This document shows, one piece after another, positions 1 through 8,482 of a stretch of 10,333 nucleotides of DNA. This DNA comes from Bacteroidales bacterium 45-6 (GTDB taxonomy: Bacteria; Bacteroidota; Bacteroidia; Bacteroidales; Dysgonomonadaceae). Both the position numbers and the translations under genes were made by a program. The stretch is from the NCBI GenBank assembly GCA_001897035.1, contig MKRS01000329.1, forward strand, positions 1 to 10,333, in the 5' to 3' direction. Positions within the stretch are counted from its first letter, which is position 1. Each line of letters opens with the position of its first letter. The notes below the pieces were generated by a model that did not search any database, was not told the DNA's origin, and saw only the letters and a list, made by a program, of their open reading frames with translations.

Positions 1-879
1 CTGAAGACAAACCCTATAAAAAACTTTTTGTGGATTGACCTCAACGATGTCGATGAAGAGATCGAGAACGAGCTGGAGGATTACCTCAAAATTTACATCC
101 AAGAAGAGGAAGAGATGATTGAGATCGAGATGTCGTCGCGCTACATGGAGACGGCAGATTCGTTGGTAGTAAACTCTAACTTCCTGTTACCCAACTTTGA
201 GCGGGAACCCGTTTCATTTATCCTTAAGAACAACATCCTAATCACTGTGCGCGGCGAAAACCTGAAATCGTTTCAGGAAACAGTAAAAAAAATATCGGCC
301 AACCCGAAATACTATCCCTCTGGATACCACGTGTTTGTGGGAATACTCGAAACGCGGGTGGAAGTGGATGCCGACATGATCGAGGAGATGACACAGCGCA
401 TCACCACCCTGAGCAACAGCATCAGCATACAGGAAGCCGACGAAGACCTCTTGATGGAGATCAAGGACTTGCAGGAAAAGACCATGATGCTCCGCGAAAA
501 CATCATCGACAAGCAACGCGCCGTATCCAGCATGTTGAAAAGCGAGCTAATCCCTTCCGAGTTGCACGCCAAACTGACAATCATCGTCAAAGACATCAAT
601 TCGCTGCTCGAACACGTCCGCTTCAGCTTCGACCGTCTGGAATACCTGCAGGACACTTTCCTGGGTTTCGTCAACATCGAACAAAACAAAATAATCAAGA
701 TATTTACCATCATCTCAGTCATCTTCATGCCGCCCACGCTCATTGCAAGCATCTACGGAATGAATTTCCAGAAGCTTCCCGAATTGCAGTGGGAGTACGG
801 CTATTACGTGTCGCTGGGGCTGATGATATGCTCCTCTCTGGCCATCATCATCTACTTCAAGCGGAAAAAGTGGCTTTGA
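1..879 (+). CDS. corA: CorA-family divalent cation (Mg2+/Co2+) channel, 5' truncated
   Basis: This is an inner-membrane divalent cation channel of the CorA superfamily, which as a family forms pentamers and admits Mg2+ (also Co2+/Ni2+). The reading frame is open from base 1 (292 codons plus TGA), so the true start lies upstream; TTG at 28 is internal, since the conserved WIDL segment directly follows it. The visible part starts in the cytoplasmic domain, continues through a long acidic, helix-rich region (codons about 15-225), and ends in two membrane helices (about 234-252 and 263-283). The signature GMN is at codons 253-255 (bases 757-765) within YGMNF, followed by a basic tail (KRKKW), as in the family. 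About 30-50 N-terminal residues are probably missing compared with usual CorA lengths. The MarC-family gene follows 63 bp downstream on the same strand. The family call is firm; the transported ion is inferred from the family. Confidence 0.93.
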   Translation: MKTNPIKNFLWIDLNDVDEEIENELEDYLKIYIQEEEEMIEIEMSSRYMETADSLVVNSNFLLPNFEREPVSFILKNNILITVRGENLKSFQETVKKISANPKYYPSGYHVFVGILETRVEVDADMIEEMTQRITTLSNSISIQEADEDLLMEIKDLQEKTMMLRENIIDKQRAVSSMLKSELIPSELHAKLTIIVKDINSLLEHVRFSFDRLEYLQDTFLGFVNIEQNKIIKIFTIISVIFMPPTLIASIYGMNFQKLPELQWEYGYYVSLGLMICSSLAIIIYFKRKKWL

Positions 880-942
880 GCTGGTTGCTGGGGGATGAAA
901 ACAAAACGCATTCAGTAGCCAATTTGTAATATATATTTACCT

Positions 943-1527
943 ATGGGATTCTCATTTAGTTTCACACAGATTGCGAGCGCATTCGTCGTGCTGTTCGCTC
1001 TTATCGACATCCTAGGCTCGGTGCCCCTGTTCCTGTCGTTGAAAAGCCAGAACAAGCAAATCAACCCCATCCAGGCGTCCGTCTATTCCTTCACGCTTAT
1101 GGTGCTGTTCCTGTTCGTCGGAGACGTCATCCTGCGCCTCTTCAACGTCGATGTCTCTTCGTTTGCCGTTGCTGGCTCGCTGGTGATTTTCATCATATCC
1201 ATCGAGATGATTTTCGGGGTTGAGATTTTTCGGAACGACTCTCCCGGCGGGAAAAACACCCTGGTGCCAATTGTGTTCCCTCTAATTGCCGGGCCCGGCA
1301 CCTTCACGGCACTGCTGTCGATGCGCGCCGAATACGACGTGCAAAACATCATCCTGGCATTGTCCCTGAACATGATCTTTGCCTATTTCGTACTGAGGTA
1401 CCTCGACCTTGTCCGCCGGATAATTGGTGCAGAAGGTGTTTACGTGATGCGGAAATTTTTCGGCATCATCCTGATGGCCATTTCCGTGAAGTTATTCACG
1501 GTGAATATCAGCTCGCTTTTTCATTGA
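943..1527 (+). CDS. MarC-family integral membrane protein
   Basis: A 194-residue polytopic inner-membrane protein of the MarC (UPF0056) family. Six hydrophobic segments are visible at about residues 8-31, 46-67, 73-93, 107-125, 133-152 and 170-188. The conserved PLIAGPGT stretch lies at residues 113-120, and the length fits the family (about 190-220). The physiological role of this family is poorly defined: E. coli MarC was once linked to multiple antibiotic resistance but that link was withdrawn, and some archaeal members have been reported to move small neutral amino acids. I therefore assign no substrate. ATG at 943 is used because it gives a complete first helix; no clear Shine-Dalgarno site precedes it, which is usual for Bacteroidota. 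It lies 63 bp after corA with no terminator or TAnnTTTG box in the gap, so cotranscription is plausible. The TGA at 1525-1527 is followed by 236 bp before eno. Confidence 0.9.
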   Translation: MGFSFSFTQIASAFVVLFALIDILGSVPLFLSLKSQNKQINPIQASVYSFTLMVLFLFVGDVILRLFNVDVSSFAVAGSLVIFIISIEMIFGVEIFRNDSPGGKNTLVPIVFPLIAGPGTFTALLSMRAEYDVQNIILALSLNMIFAYFVLRYLDLVRRIIGAEGVYVMRKFFGIILMAISVKLFTVNISSLFH

Positions 1528-1658
1528 CAGATCCCCTTCAAAAGCCCCGGAATGCGATCGTTTTTCAACTGATTGCCAACTCCATGTCGCAAAGCATCAG
1601 GCTTAGGATCAATATTGGTATTTTGTAGTTTTTAAATAAAACATTCATCTCGAATGTG

Positions 1659-1689
1659 TTTCAGATAAGGAAAAAATGTTATATTTTTG
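1659..1689 (+). promoter_or_regulatory. Bacteroidota-type promoter of enolase
   Basis: TATTTTTG at 1682-1689 matches the Bacteroidota -7 consensus TAnnTTTG exactly. A TTTC at 1659-1662, 19 bp upstream, is a reasonable -33 element (consensus TTTG/TTG). The inferred transcript start near 1696 gives a leader of about 65-70 nt before the enolase ATG. The leader is very A/T-rich and includes a 16-nt A/T inverted repeat at 1741-1756, with no Shine-Dalgarno site. The rest of the 236-bp marC-eno gap shows no gene and no convincing terminator. Confidence 0.6.
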
Positions 1690-1757
1690 TGCCGAAAACA
1701 GAAATGAATAATAGATAAAATCGAACATAATTCATTCATTTAATTTTTTAAAATTAG

Positions 1758-3056
<1,299 letters not shown>

Positions 3057-3065
3057 GCATTTCGT

Positions 3066-3126
3066 TTTCACACGCAATAAAAAATGCCGGGACTTTTAGT
3101 TCCGGCATTTTTTATTGCGTGAAAAC
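3066..3126. terminator. Bidirectional intrinsic terminator between eno and ppa
   Basis: Arms at 3071-3090 and 3102-3121 are perfect 20-bp inverted complements. The stem can extend inward by three pairs (one G-U) to a five-base loop at 3094-3098, and outward through GTTTT/AAAAC past a two-base bulge. A GCCGG core is followed by a run of six T on either strand (A6 at 3079-3084, T6 at 3108-3113), so it can stop both the rightward eno transcript and the leftward ppa transcript. It starts 14 bp after the eno stop and ends 21 bp from the ppa stop. Confidence 0.88.
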
Positions 3127-3142
3127 ACTCACAGCATTCTCT

Positions 3143-3910
3143 TCAATTTATATTTGCTTTTCTTTTCACTGCATTCGCAGCTGCTGCCTTCGCATCGGCA
3201 CCATTCGCATTCATTGCTACCGCCGCTTTCGATTTTTGATCCAGCAGCTCCTTGTAGTCAATCATCGCCCTGCGCACAACATCCTTTGCCTCTTCCACGC
3301 CATAAGTTGCCGCCAAGATGCAACGCCTCTCCGCGTTTCCAGGAATATCTTTATAAGTCGTGAAATAGTGCCGGATCCTTTCCAGCACCATAAACGGGAG
3401 TTCCTGTATGTCGTTGAACTGGCCATAAACCGAATCGTTGTCCAAAACAGCGATAAGCTTGTCGTCAGCCTCGCCGCCATCCAGCAACCGAAGGCCGCCA
3501 ATAGGCCGCACCTTCATGATGATGTCGCCATGCGAAATATCTTTTTCTGTGAGCACACAAATATCGAGCGGGTCTTCATCCCCCACAATGTCGTCGCGAT
3601 ACATCCGTTGATTGCTCAGTTCTGCCACTTTTTTCCCGCAATAAGTCTGTGGGAGAAATCCGTAAAGTGCAGGAACCACATTCGAGTATTTTTGAGGTCT
3701 GTCCACGCAGAGATATCCTGTGCTTTTATCCACTTCGTATTTGACCGTGTCGGTGGGAACTATTTCAATAAAGGCTGTCACAATGTCTGGTGCTTCTGAG
3801 CCAATATTAATACCGTGCCATGGGTGAGCCTTAAAGCGGAGGTCGAGGAGTGACAAGCTGTCTTCTGTGTTGAAGGCTTGTGTCCCGGCTGGAGGAGCAG
3901 TTTTTCTCAT
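3143..3910 (-). CDS. ppa: Inorganic pyrophosphatase, family I, with extended tail
   Basis: A soluble family I pyrophosphatase that hydrolyses diphosphate to two phosphates, pulling biosynthetic reactions forward. Recognisable parts are FIEIVP..VKYEVDKSTG (47-65, with Glu and Lys of the active site), YGFLPQTY (83-90), the metal-binding signature DEDPLDICV (111-119; Asp111, Asp113, Asp116) and LLDGGEADDKLIAV (142-155; Asp144, Asp149 and Lys151 matching E. coli Asp97, Asp102 and Lys104). At 255 residues it is longer than the usual bacterial 170-220. There is a leader of about 40 residues, an insert around 92-109, and a C-terminal tail from about 226 rich in Ala, Asn and Lys. No signal peptide is visible. 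ATG at 3910 is the first start in frame; a later start is possible because the N-terminal 25 residues are not diagnostic. It converges on eno and has its own promoter candidate upstream. Confidence 0.96.
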   Translation of the reverse strand: MRKTAPPAGTQAFNTEDSLSLLDLRFKAHPWHGINIGSEAPDIVTAFIEIVPTDTVKYEVDKSTGYLCVDRPQKYSNVVPALYGFLPQTYCGKKVAELSNQRMYRDDIVGDEDPLDICVLTEKDISHGDIIMKVRPIGGLRLLDGGEADDKLIAVLDNDSVYGQFNDIQELPFMVLERIRHYFTTYKDIPGNAERRCILAATYGVEEAKDVVRRAMIDYKELLDQKSKAAVAMNANGADAKAAAANAVKRKANIN

Positions 3911-3991
3911 TTTGATAGAATTATGATATTATTGTATAAATGCATAACAGGTAAGATCGATTAAAGTATTGCATTATCACTCGATAATTGA

Positions 3992-3999
3992 CAAAGGTA
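3992..3999 (-). promoter_or_regulatory. -7 promoter box of ppa
   Basis: On the minus strand the sequence reads TACCTTTG, an exact match to the Bacteroidota TAnnTTTG -7 box. The start of transcription would fall near 3985, giving a leader of about 75 nt before the ppa ATG. No clear TTG-type -33 element is seen at the usual distance, so the box is supported mainly by its exact match and position. Confidence 0.5.
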
Positions 4000-4090
4000 T
4001 AAATTGTAATAAACCATACAGGAAATAATCGATTATTTTTTTTATAAATTTTGTTTATAAGACATATATCATTAGGAAGAGTAGGTATAT

Positions 4091-4128
4091 AAAAATAAGA
4101 AAGCCCGCGAATCACTTCGTAGACTTCC
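4091..4128 (-). terminator. Minus-strand intrinsic terminator upstream of ppa
   Basis: The arms 4128-4116 and 4111-4099 form a 13-position stem on the minus-strand RNA with nine Watson-Crick pairs, three G-U pairs and one A-C mismatch. The stem is capped by GUGA, a GNRA-type tetraloop, and followed by UUAUUUUU. The three G-U pairs become A-C mismatches on the opposite strand, so the structure is directional. It would stop transcripts from uvrA or from the candidate RNA before ppa. Confidence 0.6.
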
Positions 4129-4163
4129 CCCTCTTAACACAAACTTTACAAAAACTACACAAT

Positions 4164-4209
4164 AAAATTGGTTGTAGACTGATAGTCAGAGACTTCAGGA
4201 ACCAATTTT
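4164..4209. repeat. 10-bp inverted repeat (AAAATTGGTT / AACCAATTTT)
   Basis: The arms 4164-4173 and 4200-4209 are perfect inverted complements around 26 bases that themselves contain CTGA-TAG-TCAG (4179-4189). On the plus strand the right arm runs into six T, but no plus-strand gene precedes it. On the minus strand it would be an internal hairpin of the candidate RNA. Confidence 0.6.
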
Positions 4210-4398
4210 TTGTTCTATAATATCTTGAACGAACCTAATGATATTTCAGTTAAGTCCATTATATTCTTAATATCTCTTTACTAAGAGAAACCCAAAGGCT
4301 AAAATTTCACACGAAAAACACATCAGTTGTTGTAATTCGTAATCCAACCCTAATCATTAGAGGATTTTTCCAACTTTTGTCCTTTTGATTTCCTGATA

Positions 4399-4428
4399 CA
4401 AATATAGGCAAGATTTTATTACAAACAA
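4399..4428 (-). promoter_or_regulatory. Bacteroidota-type promoter downstream of uvrA
   Basis: On the minus strand TTG (4428-4426) is followed after 19 bases by TATATTTG (4406-4399), an exact fit to the TTG / TAnnTTTG arrangement. It lies 38-67 bases after the uvrA stop and points away from uvrA toward ppa, about 490 bases from the ppa start. It has no coding gene of its own, which is why an RNA is proposed. Confidence 0.45.
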
Positions 4429-4465
4429 TACTATCGCAAAAAAAAATCCGCCTATTTAGTCTTTT

Positions 4466-7300
4466 TTAAAACTCATTCCTTAAATATCTCATTGTATAGC
4501 TTGTTTCATCGGAAACTAACTGCTCCGGATTGCCTTGCAGGAGCAATTTCCCTCCGCTTGTTCCACCTTCGAGTCCCATGTCAATCAGGTAATCGGCCGA
4601 TTTGATAATATCCATATTGTGCTCGATGACCAACACCGTGTTTCCTTTTTCCACCAATTTGTTCAGGACGTCCAGCAAAACCCGGATATCCTCGAAGTGC
4701 AAGCCTGTGGTGGGTTCATCGAGTATGTAGAAGGTGTTCCCCGTATCGGTGCGGGCCAATTCCGTAGCCAGCTTGACTCGCTGCGATTCGCCCCCAGACA
4801 ACGTGGTGGAAGGTTGACCAAGGCGGATGTAGCCTAAGCCCACGTCCTGTAGGACTTTCACCTTTTGCAGGATATTGGGAACATTTTCAAAGAATTCCAC
4901 CGCCATATTGATGGTCATATCCAGCACGTCGGCAATAGACTTCCCTTTGAATCGCACTTCCAGCGTCTCCCTATTGTATCGCTTGCCGTGGCAATCCTCG
5001 CACGGAACAAGCACATCGGGAAGAAAATTCATCTCGATGGATTTGTAGCCGTTTCCGCCACAAGTCTCGCACCTCCCACCCTTGACGTTGAAAGAAAAAC
5101 GCCCGGGTTTGTATCCGCGGATCTTGGCCTCCGGAAGCCCCACAAACAGATTCCGGATGTCCGAGAAAATACCTGTGTAGGTTGCGGGATTGGAACGGGG
5201 TGTACGCCCGATCGGCGATTGATCCACACTAATCACCTTGTCGATGTTTTCGATCCCCTCTATAGACTCGTAAGGCAAGGGGTCATTCAACGAGCGATAG
5301 AAATGCTGGCTCAGGATGGGCTGCAGGGTGGCGTTTATGAGTGTCGATTTCCCGCTACCGGAAACCCCCGTCACACAGATGAAAGTTCCCAGAGGAAACT
5401 CGGCGTTTACATTTTTAAGGTTATTGCCTTTTGCTCCAAACAGCTTAATGCTTTTGCCGCTTCCGAGACGGCGACTTTTCGGGACTTCTATTTTCCGTTT
5501 TCCATTGAGGTAATCGGCCGTGACGGTATTCTTTTTCAGCATCTGGGCAGGAGTCCCCGCAAACACGACGTCTCCACCTTTGCGACCCGCAAAAGGTCCC
5601 ATATCGACGATGTAGTCGGCTTCGAGCATCATGTCCTTGTCGTGTTCCACCACAATCACCGAGTTGCCCGCATCCTTCAGCTTCTTCAAGGAGCTAATCA
5701 AACGGATGTTGTCGCGCTGGTGGAGCCCGATGCTTGGTTCATCCAAAATATAGAGGACGTTGACCAACTGCGATCCAATTTGTGTGGCCAAGCGGATGCG
5801 TTGGCTCTCACCTCCCGAAAGCGTGGACGAAGAACGGTTCAACGACAAGTATTCGAGGCCAACATCCAGCAGAAAGGATAGGCGGGAGAGGATTTCCTTT
5901 TTAATTTCTTGTGCGATCACCAATTGCCGTTCCGAGATATGAGCATCCATCCCTTGTATCCAGTCGTAGAGTTCCCGAATGTCCATGGCGGCCAATTCGG
6001 CAATATTTTTGCCGTTGATCTTGTAATGCAGCGACTCCCGGTTGAGCCGCTGCCCATGGCACTCGGAACAGGTGACGGTCGTCACAAACTGGCCAGCCCA
6101 TTTTTGGGCGGAAGCCGAGGCATCGCTTTCCTGTTGCAGGCTAATGTATTTTGTAACACCTTCGAAGGAGACCATGTAGTTGGAATTACCAAGGGATTCG
6201 TTCTTGATTTGTAAACGTTCGTCGGTGCCGAACATGATCTCGTCCATCGCTTCCTCGGGGATGTCCTTGATCGGGGTTTTGATGGAAACTCCATATTTTT
6301 CACAGATGGCCTCGATCTGCCAAAAGAAGAGCGAGTTCTTGTATTTCCCCAAAGGAGAAATACCACCGGCAAAAATACTGAGTTCGGGTTTCGGGACAAT
6401 CTTGGTCATGTCCATTTTGTTGATTGTTCCCAACCCCTTGCACTTGGGGCAAGCCCCTTGGGGAGAGTTGTACGAAAAATTGTGGGGCGCCGGTTCACCG
6501 TAGGAAAGACCTGTGCTGGGGCACATTAGCTGGTTACTGAAGTGGCGCACCTCGCTTGCCTCGGTATCCAATATCATGACAAGGCCTTCCCCCATTTTCA
6601 TTCCGGTCTGAAGGCTCGCCTTGAGCTTGTCCTCAAATTTGTTGGAGACTTGCAGCTTGTCGATTACCACTTCTATGTCGTGGTTCTTGTATCTATCAAC
6701 ACGCATCCCGGGGAGAATTTCGCGAACATCTCCGTCCACGCGCACATGGAGATATCCTTTTTTGCGTATCTGCTCGAAAAGCTCCTTGTAGTGCCCTTTC
6801 CTGTTCCGCACCAAAGGCGCAAGCAAATATATTTTTTTCCCGATGTAGCTTTCCAAAATCAGGTTCAAAATCTGCGCTTCGGTGTATTTCACCATTTTTT
6901 CTCCTGCGAGGTAAGAATAAGCCTCCCCGGCACGAGCGTAGAGCAAGCGGAGAAAGTCGTATATTTCGGTAGTGGTGCCGACCGTGGACCGGGGATTCCG
7001 GTTGGTGGTTTTCTGCTCTATCGAGATCACCGGGCTTAAGCCGGTAATCTTGTCCACGTCTGGTCGCTCCATACTTCCCAAAAAATTTCGGGCGTATGCC
7101 GAAAATGTCTCGATATACCTTCTTTGCCCTTCAGCAAAGATGGTGTCAAAAGCGAGGGACGATTTACCGCTTCCACTCAGCCCGGTGATGACGACCAACG
7201 AGTTACGCGGAATTTCCACATCAATATTCTTGAGGTTGTGCACACGTGCACCATACACGTTGACTTTTTCTATGTCTTCGAGCAATTCTTTGTTTTGCAT
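4466..7300 (-). CDS. uvrA: Excinuclease ABC subunit A (UvrA)
   Basis: The damage-recognition ATPase of nucleotide excision repair. As a dimer it loads UvrB onto lesions such as pyrimidine dimers and bulky adducts. Its 944 residues match the family (about 940). It carries two ABC ATPase modules: Walker [10 protein letters not shown] (40-48), signature [12 protein letters not shown] (494-505) and Walker [12 protein letters not shown] (517-527); then [10 protein letters not shown] (645-654), [12 protein letters not shown] (834-845) and [11 protein letters not shown] (858-868). Zinc-binding pairs are C284/C287 with C411/C414, and C744/C747 with C767/C770 (19 residues between the pairs, canonical). 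The insertion domains between the first Walker A and signature are full length, so this is a standard UvrA rather than a short paralogue. ATG at 7300 has no Shine-Dalgarno site. It is 60 bp downstream of the transglycosylase gene and may be cotranscribed with it; I see no LexA-like palindrome upstream. Confidence 0.99.
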   Translation of the reverse strand: MQNKELLEDIEKVNVYGARVHNLKNIDVEIPRNSLVVITGLSGSGKSSLAFDTIFAEGQRRYIETFSAYARNFLGSMERPDVDKITGLSPVISIEQKTTNRNPRSTVGTTTEIYDFLRLLYARAGEAYSYLAGEKMVKYTEAQILNLILESYIGKKIYLLAPLVRNRKGHYKELFEQIRKKGYLHVRVDGDVREILPGMRVDRYKNHDIEVVIDKLQVSNKFEDKLKASLQTGMKMGEGLVMILDTEASEVRHFSNQLMCPSTGLSYGEPAPHNFSYNSPQGACPKCKGLGTINKMDMTKIVPKPELSIFAGGISPLGKYKNSLFFWQIEAICEKYGVSIKTPIKDIPEEAMDEIMFGTDERLQIKNESLGNSNYMVSFEGVTKYISLQQESDASASAQKWAGQFVTTVTCSECHGQRLNRESLHYKINGKNIAELAAMDIRELYDWIQGMDAHISERQLVIAQEIKKEILSRLSFLLDVGLEYLSLNRSSSTLSGGESQRIRLATQIGSQLVNVLYILDEPSIGLHQRDNIRLISSLKKLKDAGNSVIVVEHDKDMMLEADYIVDMGPFAGRKGGDVVFAGTPAQMLKKNTVTADYLNGKRKIEVPKSRRLGSGKSIKLFGAKGNNLKNVNAEFPLGTFICVTGVSGSGKSTLINATLQPILSQHFYRSLNDPLPYESIEGIENIDKVISVDQSPIGRTPRSNPATYTGIFSDIRNLFVGLPEAKIRGYKPGRFSFNVKGGRCETCGGNGYKSIEMNFLPDVLVPCEDCHGKRYNRETLEVRFKGKSIADVLDMTINMAVEFFENVPNILQKVKVLQDVGLGYIRLGQPSTTLSGGESQRVKLATELARTDTGNTFYILDEPTTGLHFEDIRVLLDVLNKLVEKGNTVLVIEHNMDIIKSADYLIDMGLEGGTSGGKLLLQGNPEQLVSDETSYTMRYLRNEF

Positions 7301-7320
7301 CGCTATTATTCAATTTATCT

Positions 7321-7347
7321 AAGGGTCGTGCCAAGCACGTTTCCCTT
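7321..7347. other. Intercistronic hairpin upstream of uvrA
   Basis: Within the 60-bp gap between the transglycosylase and uvrA, AAGGG (7321-7325) pairs with CCCTT (7343-7347), and inside them CGTGC (7327-7331) pairs with GCACG (7335-7339) around a 3-nt loop. On the minus strand, the direction of both genes, it is not followed by a T run. It therefore does not look like a terminator and could instead be an mRNA processing or stability element ending about 20 nt before the uvrA ATG. Confidence 0.5.
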
Positions 7348-7360
7348 TATTTTCTTATTT

Positions 7361-8341
7361 CTATTTTTGATCTTCCCTATTGGCCAACCATTTTTCATCA
7401 TAGACCTTGATTTTATGGTCTTTGTAGGTCAATGATTCCGGCGCTGGAATTTTTAAGGTATAGGATTTCCCGGGCTTCACCGTGAGTTTTCTGTCGCGAA
7501 GCCAGGAATTGAATTCTTTCAGATCGGCATACGAAATTCCCTGTTCCTTTGCAAATTGCGCCAAATCGTCCACCGTGCTTGCCACTGTCACATCCTTGAA
7601 CTCGATCTGCTTGTAGAGCGTTTCGGGAGTAATCACAAATCCATATTTGAGGGGAGATTCAAAAATCAGCTTCGCGGCGGCTATGCGGAAAAAGTAGCGC
7701 GAAGATTCCTCGTTGAGCCACAGATCGACCACAGAACGGCTTTGCTGGTTAGACAATTCGCTGCTGACCCTTCCCATTCCCGCATTGTAGGAGACAGCGA
7801 CATTCACCCAGCTACCGTATTTCCGGTATGCATTCCGAAAGTATTTGCAGGCTGCTTCGGTCGATTTCTCGATGGAATAGCGTTCGTCCACTTCATCGGT
7901 TATTTCCAAACTTCTTTCCGAGGCTGTTTCCGGCATCAACTGCCATATACCGACAGCCTTGGCTGGGGACATGGCGCGCGGACTCAAGTTGCTTTCGATG
8001 GCAGCCAGGTATTTGAAATCCTCCGGAATGTCGTTCGCTTTCAGAATCGGCTCGATAATCGGAAAATAGCGGTTTGCTCGCTTGAACAGAAGCATGGTGC
8101 TTGCGTGCATGTAGCAGAAGACATTCATCTCCCTGTCGAAACGCTCGTGGAGGTCGTAGCGGGTGACATCCATCTTTTCCCCCGCAAATTCTATTTCATC
8201 GGGAATCTCCACCGATTTGACCATGGCCAACACCTGCGGAGCCGATTGGGAACTCTTTTCCGAACTCTGTGAGGATAAAAACAGAATCAAAGACACTGTC
8301 AATGCCAGAAATGGCAGGATATAGGGGACATATTTTTTCAT
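7361..8341 (-). CDS. Membrane-anchored or secreted lytic transglycosylase, MltD-like (GH23) with LysM-like C-terminus
   Basis: A 326-residue envelope enzyme predicted to cleave the MurNAc-GlcNAc bond of peptidoglycan with formation of 1,6-anhydroMurNAc. An N-terminal hydrophobic segment (residues 5-24 after MKKY) acts as signal peptide or membrane anchor; it has no cysteine, so it is not a lipoprotein as E. coli MltD is. The SLT/GH23 domain spans about 95-235: catalytic Glu116 in AAIESN, then AVGIWQLMPETA (129-140) and SYNAGMGRV (184-192), all typical. Residues about 248-298 resemble one LysM peptidoglycan-binding module (DDLAQFAKEQGISYADLKEFN, ending VKPGKSYTLKIP), whereas E. coli MltD has two. 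ATG at 8341 directly precedes the signal segment. It is followed 60 bp later by uvrA and preceded by a 141-bp gap with a terminator-like hairpin. Confidence 0.9.
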   Translation of the reverse strand: MKKYVPYILPFLALTVSLILFLSSQSSEKSSQSAPQVLAMVKSVEIPDEIEFAGEKMDVTRYDLHERFDREMNVFCYMHASTMLLFKRANRYFPIIEPILKANDIPEDFKYLAAIESNLSPRAMSPAKAVGIWQLMPETASERSLEITDEVDERYSIEKSTEAACKYFRNAYRKYGSWVNVAVSYNAGMGRVSSELSNQQSRSVVDLWLNEESSRYFFRIAAAKLIFESPLKYGFVITPETLYKQIEFKDVTVASTVDDLAQFAKEQGISYADLKEFNSWLRDRKLTVKPGKSYTLKIPAPESLTYKDHKIKVYDEKWLANREDQK

Positions 8342-8370
8342 TCGTCAAAAATCAAGAGAATTTTTACCTT

Positions 8371-8398
8371 AAAAAAAGAAGGCGAGTGCCTCTTCTCA
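8371..8398 (-). terminator. Intrinsic terminator or attenuator between permease and transglycosylase genes
   Basis: On the minus strand, AAGAGGC and GCCTTCTT (one-base bulge) pair around an ACTC loop and are followed directly by a run of T (A7 at 8371-8377 on the plus strand). It lies about 85 bp after the permease stop, as a terminator of the aroA-permease unit would. It is only about 30 bp before the transglycosylase ATG, leaving little room for a promoter. The best upstream -7 candidate, TATCTTCG (8441-8434), is imperfect and would place the hairpin in the leader. Confidence 0.5.
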
Positions 8399-8482
8399 TA
8401 TCGTGCTGCATTACAGGGGGTGCTCTCTTGTCACGAAGATAGTAGTTTTATTCGAAAAATGAAAACGGGTGTATTTCGTTTT

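Larger units (their letters stand above)
4091..4392 (-). ncRNA. Candidate ~300-nt non-coding RNA
   Basis: A minus-strand transcription unit is predicted from three visible elements: a Bacteroidota promoter (4399-4428), a start near 4391, and an intrinsic terminator ending near 4091. Between them lie at least three hairpins: TCTCTT-AGTA-AAGAGA (4288-4273), AATATC/GATATT around a 15-nt loop (4245-4219), and a 10-bp stem (4209-4164) enclosing a small CTGA/TCAG hairpin. Frames inside are interrupted by stops, with none over about 35 codons. I looked for signatures of tmRNA, RNase P RNA and SRP RNA and saw none. The alternative is that this is simply the long 3' end of the uvrA transcript, or the remains of a decayed insertion. 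Expression is not shown by the sequence. Confidence 0.3.
3911..4465. other. 555-bp AT-rich intergenic region between ppa and uvrA
   Basis: No convincing protein gene is present in this stretch. The only sizeable frame is a 64-codon GTG-started one (3921-4115, -) of aromatic, low-complexity composition that overlaps the ppa promoter and looks spurious. The region contains the ppa -7 box (3992-3999), a minus-strand intrinsic terminator (4091-4128), a 10-bp inverted repeat (4164-4173 with 4200-4209), a 6-bp one (4219-4224 with 4240-4245), a 6-bp hairpin with a 4-nt loop (4273-4288), and a minus-strand promoter (4399-4428). An 11-bp inverted repeat pair (4066-4076 and 4234-4244) encloses part of it. 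The short coding-like fragments seen on the minus strand are too brief to assign to any family. Confidence 0.7.

Noticed and set aside
28..879. TTG at 28 as the start of corA
   Set aside because: The frame is open to base 1 and the conserved WIDL segment follows at once, so the gene starts upstream of the window.
3119..3799. A 226-codon open frame antisense to ppa
   Set aside because: It begins inside the eno-ppa terminator and covers the conserved pyrophosphatase active-site region on the other strand.
3921..4115. A 64-codon GTG-started frame upstream of ppa
   Set aside because: It is of AT-driven, aromatic-rich composition, overlaps the ppa promoter and its start lies in the terminator hairpin; there is no ribosome site or family resemblance.
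4431..4465. A9/T9 run just after the uvrA stop as a terminator
   Set aside because: The T run is present on the minus strand but no GC-containing hairpin precedes it, so it does not meet the criteria for an intrinsic terminator.
4865..5881. A 338-codon open frame antisense to uvrA
   Set aside because: It is a shadow of a strongly conserved gene, with no motif, membrane segment or signal of its own.
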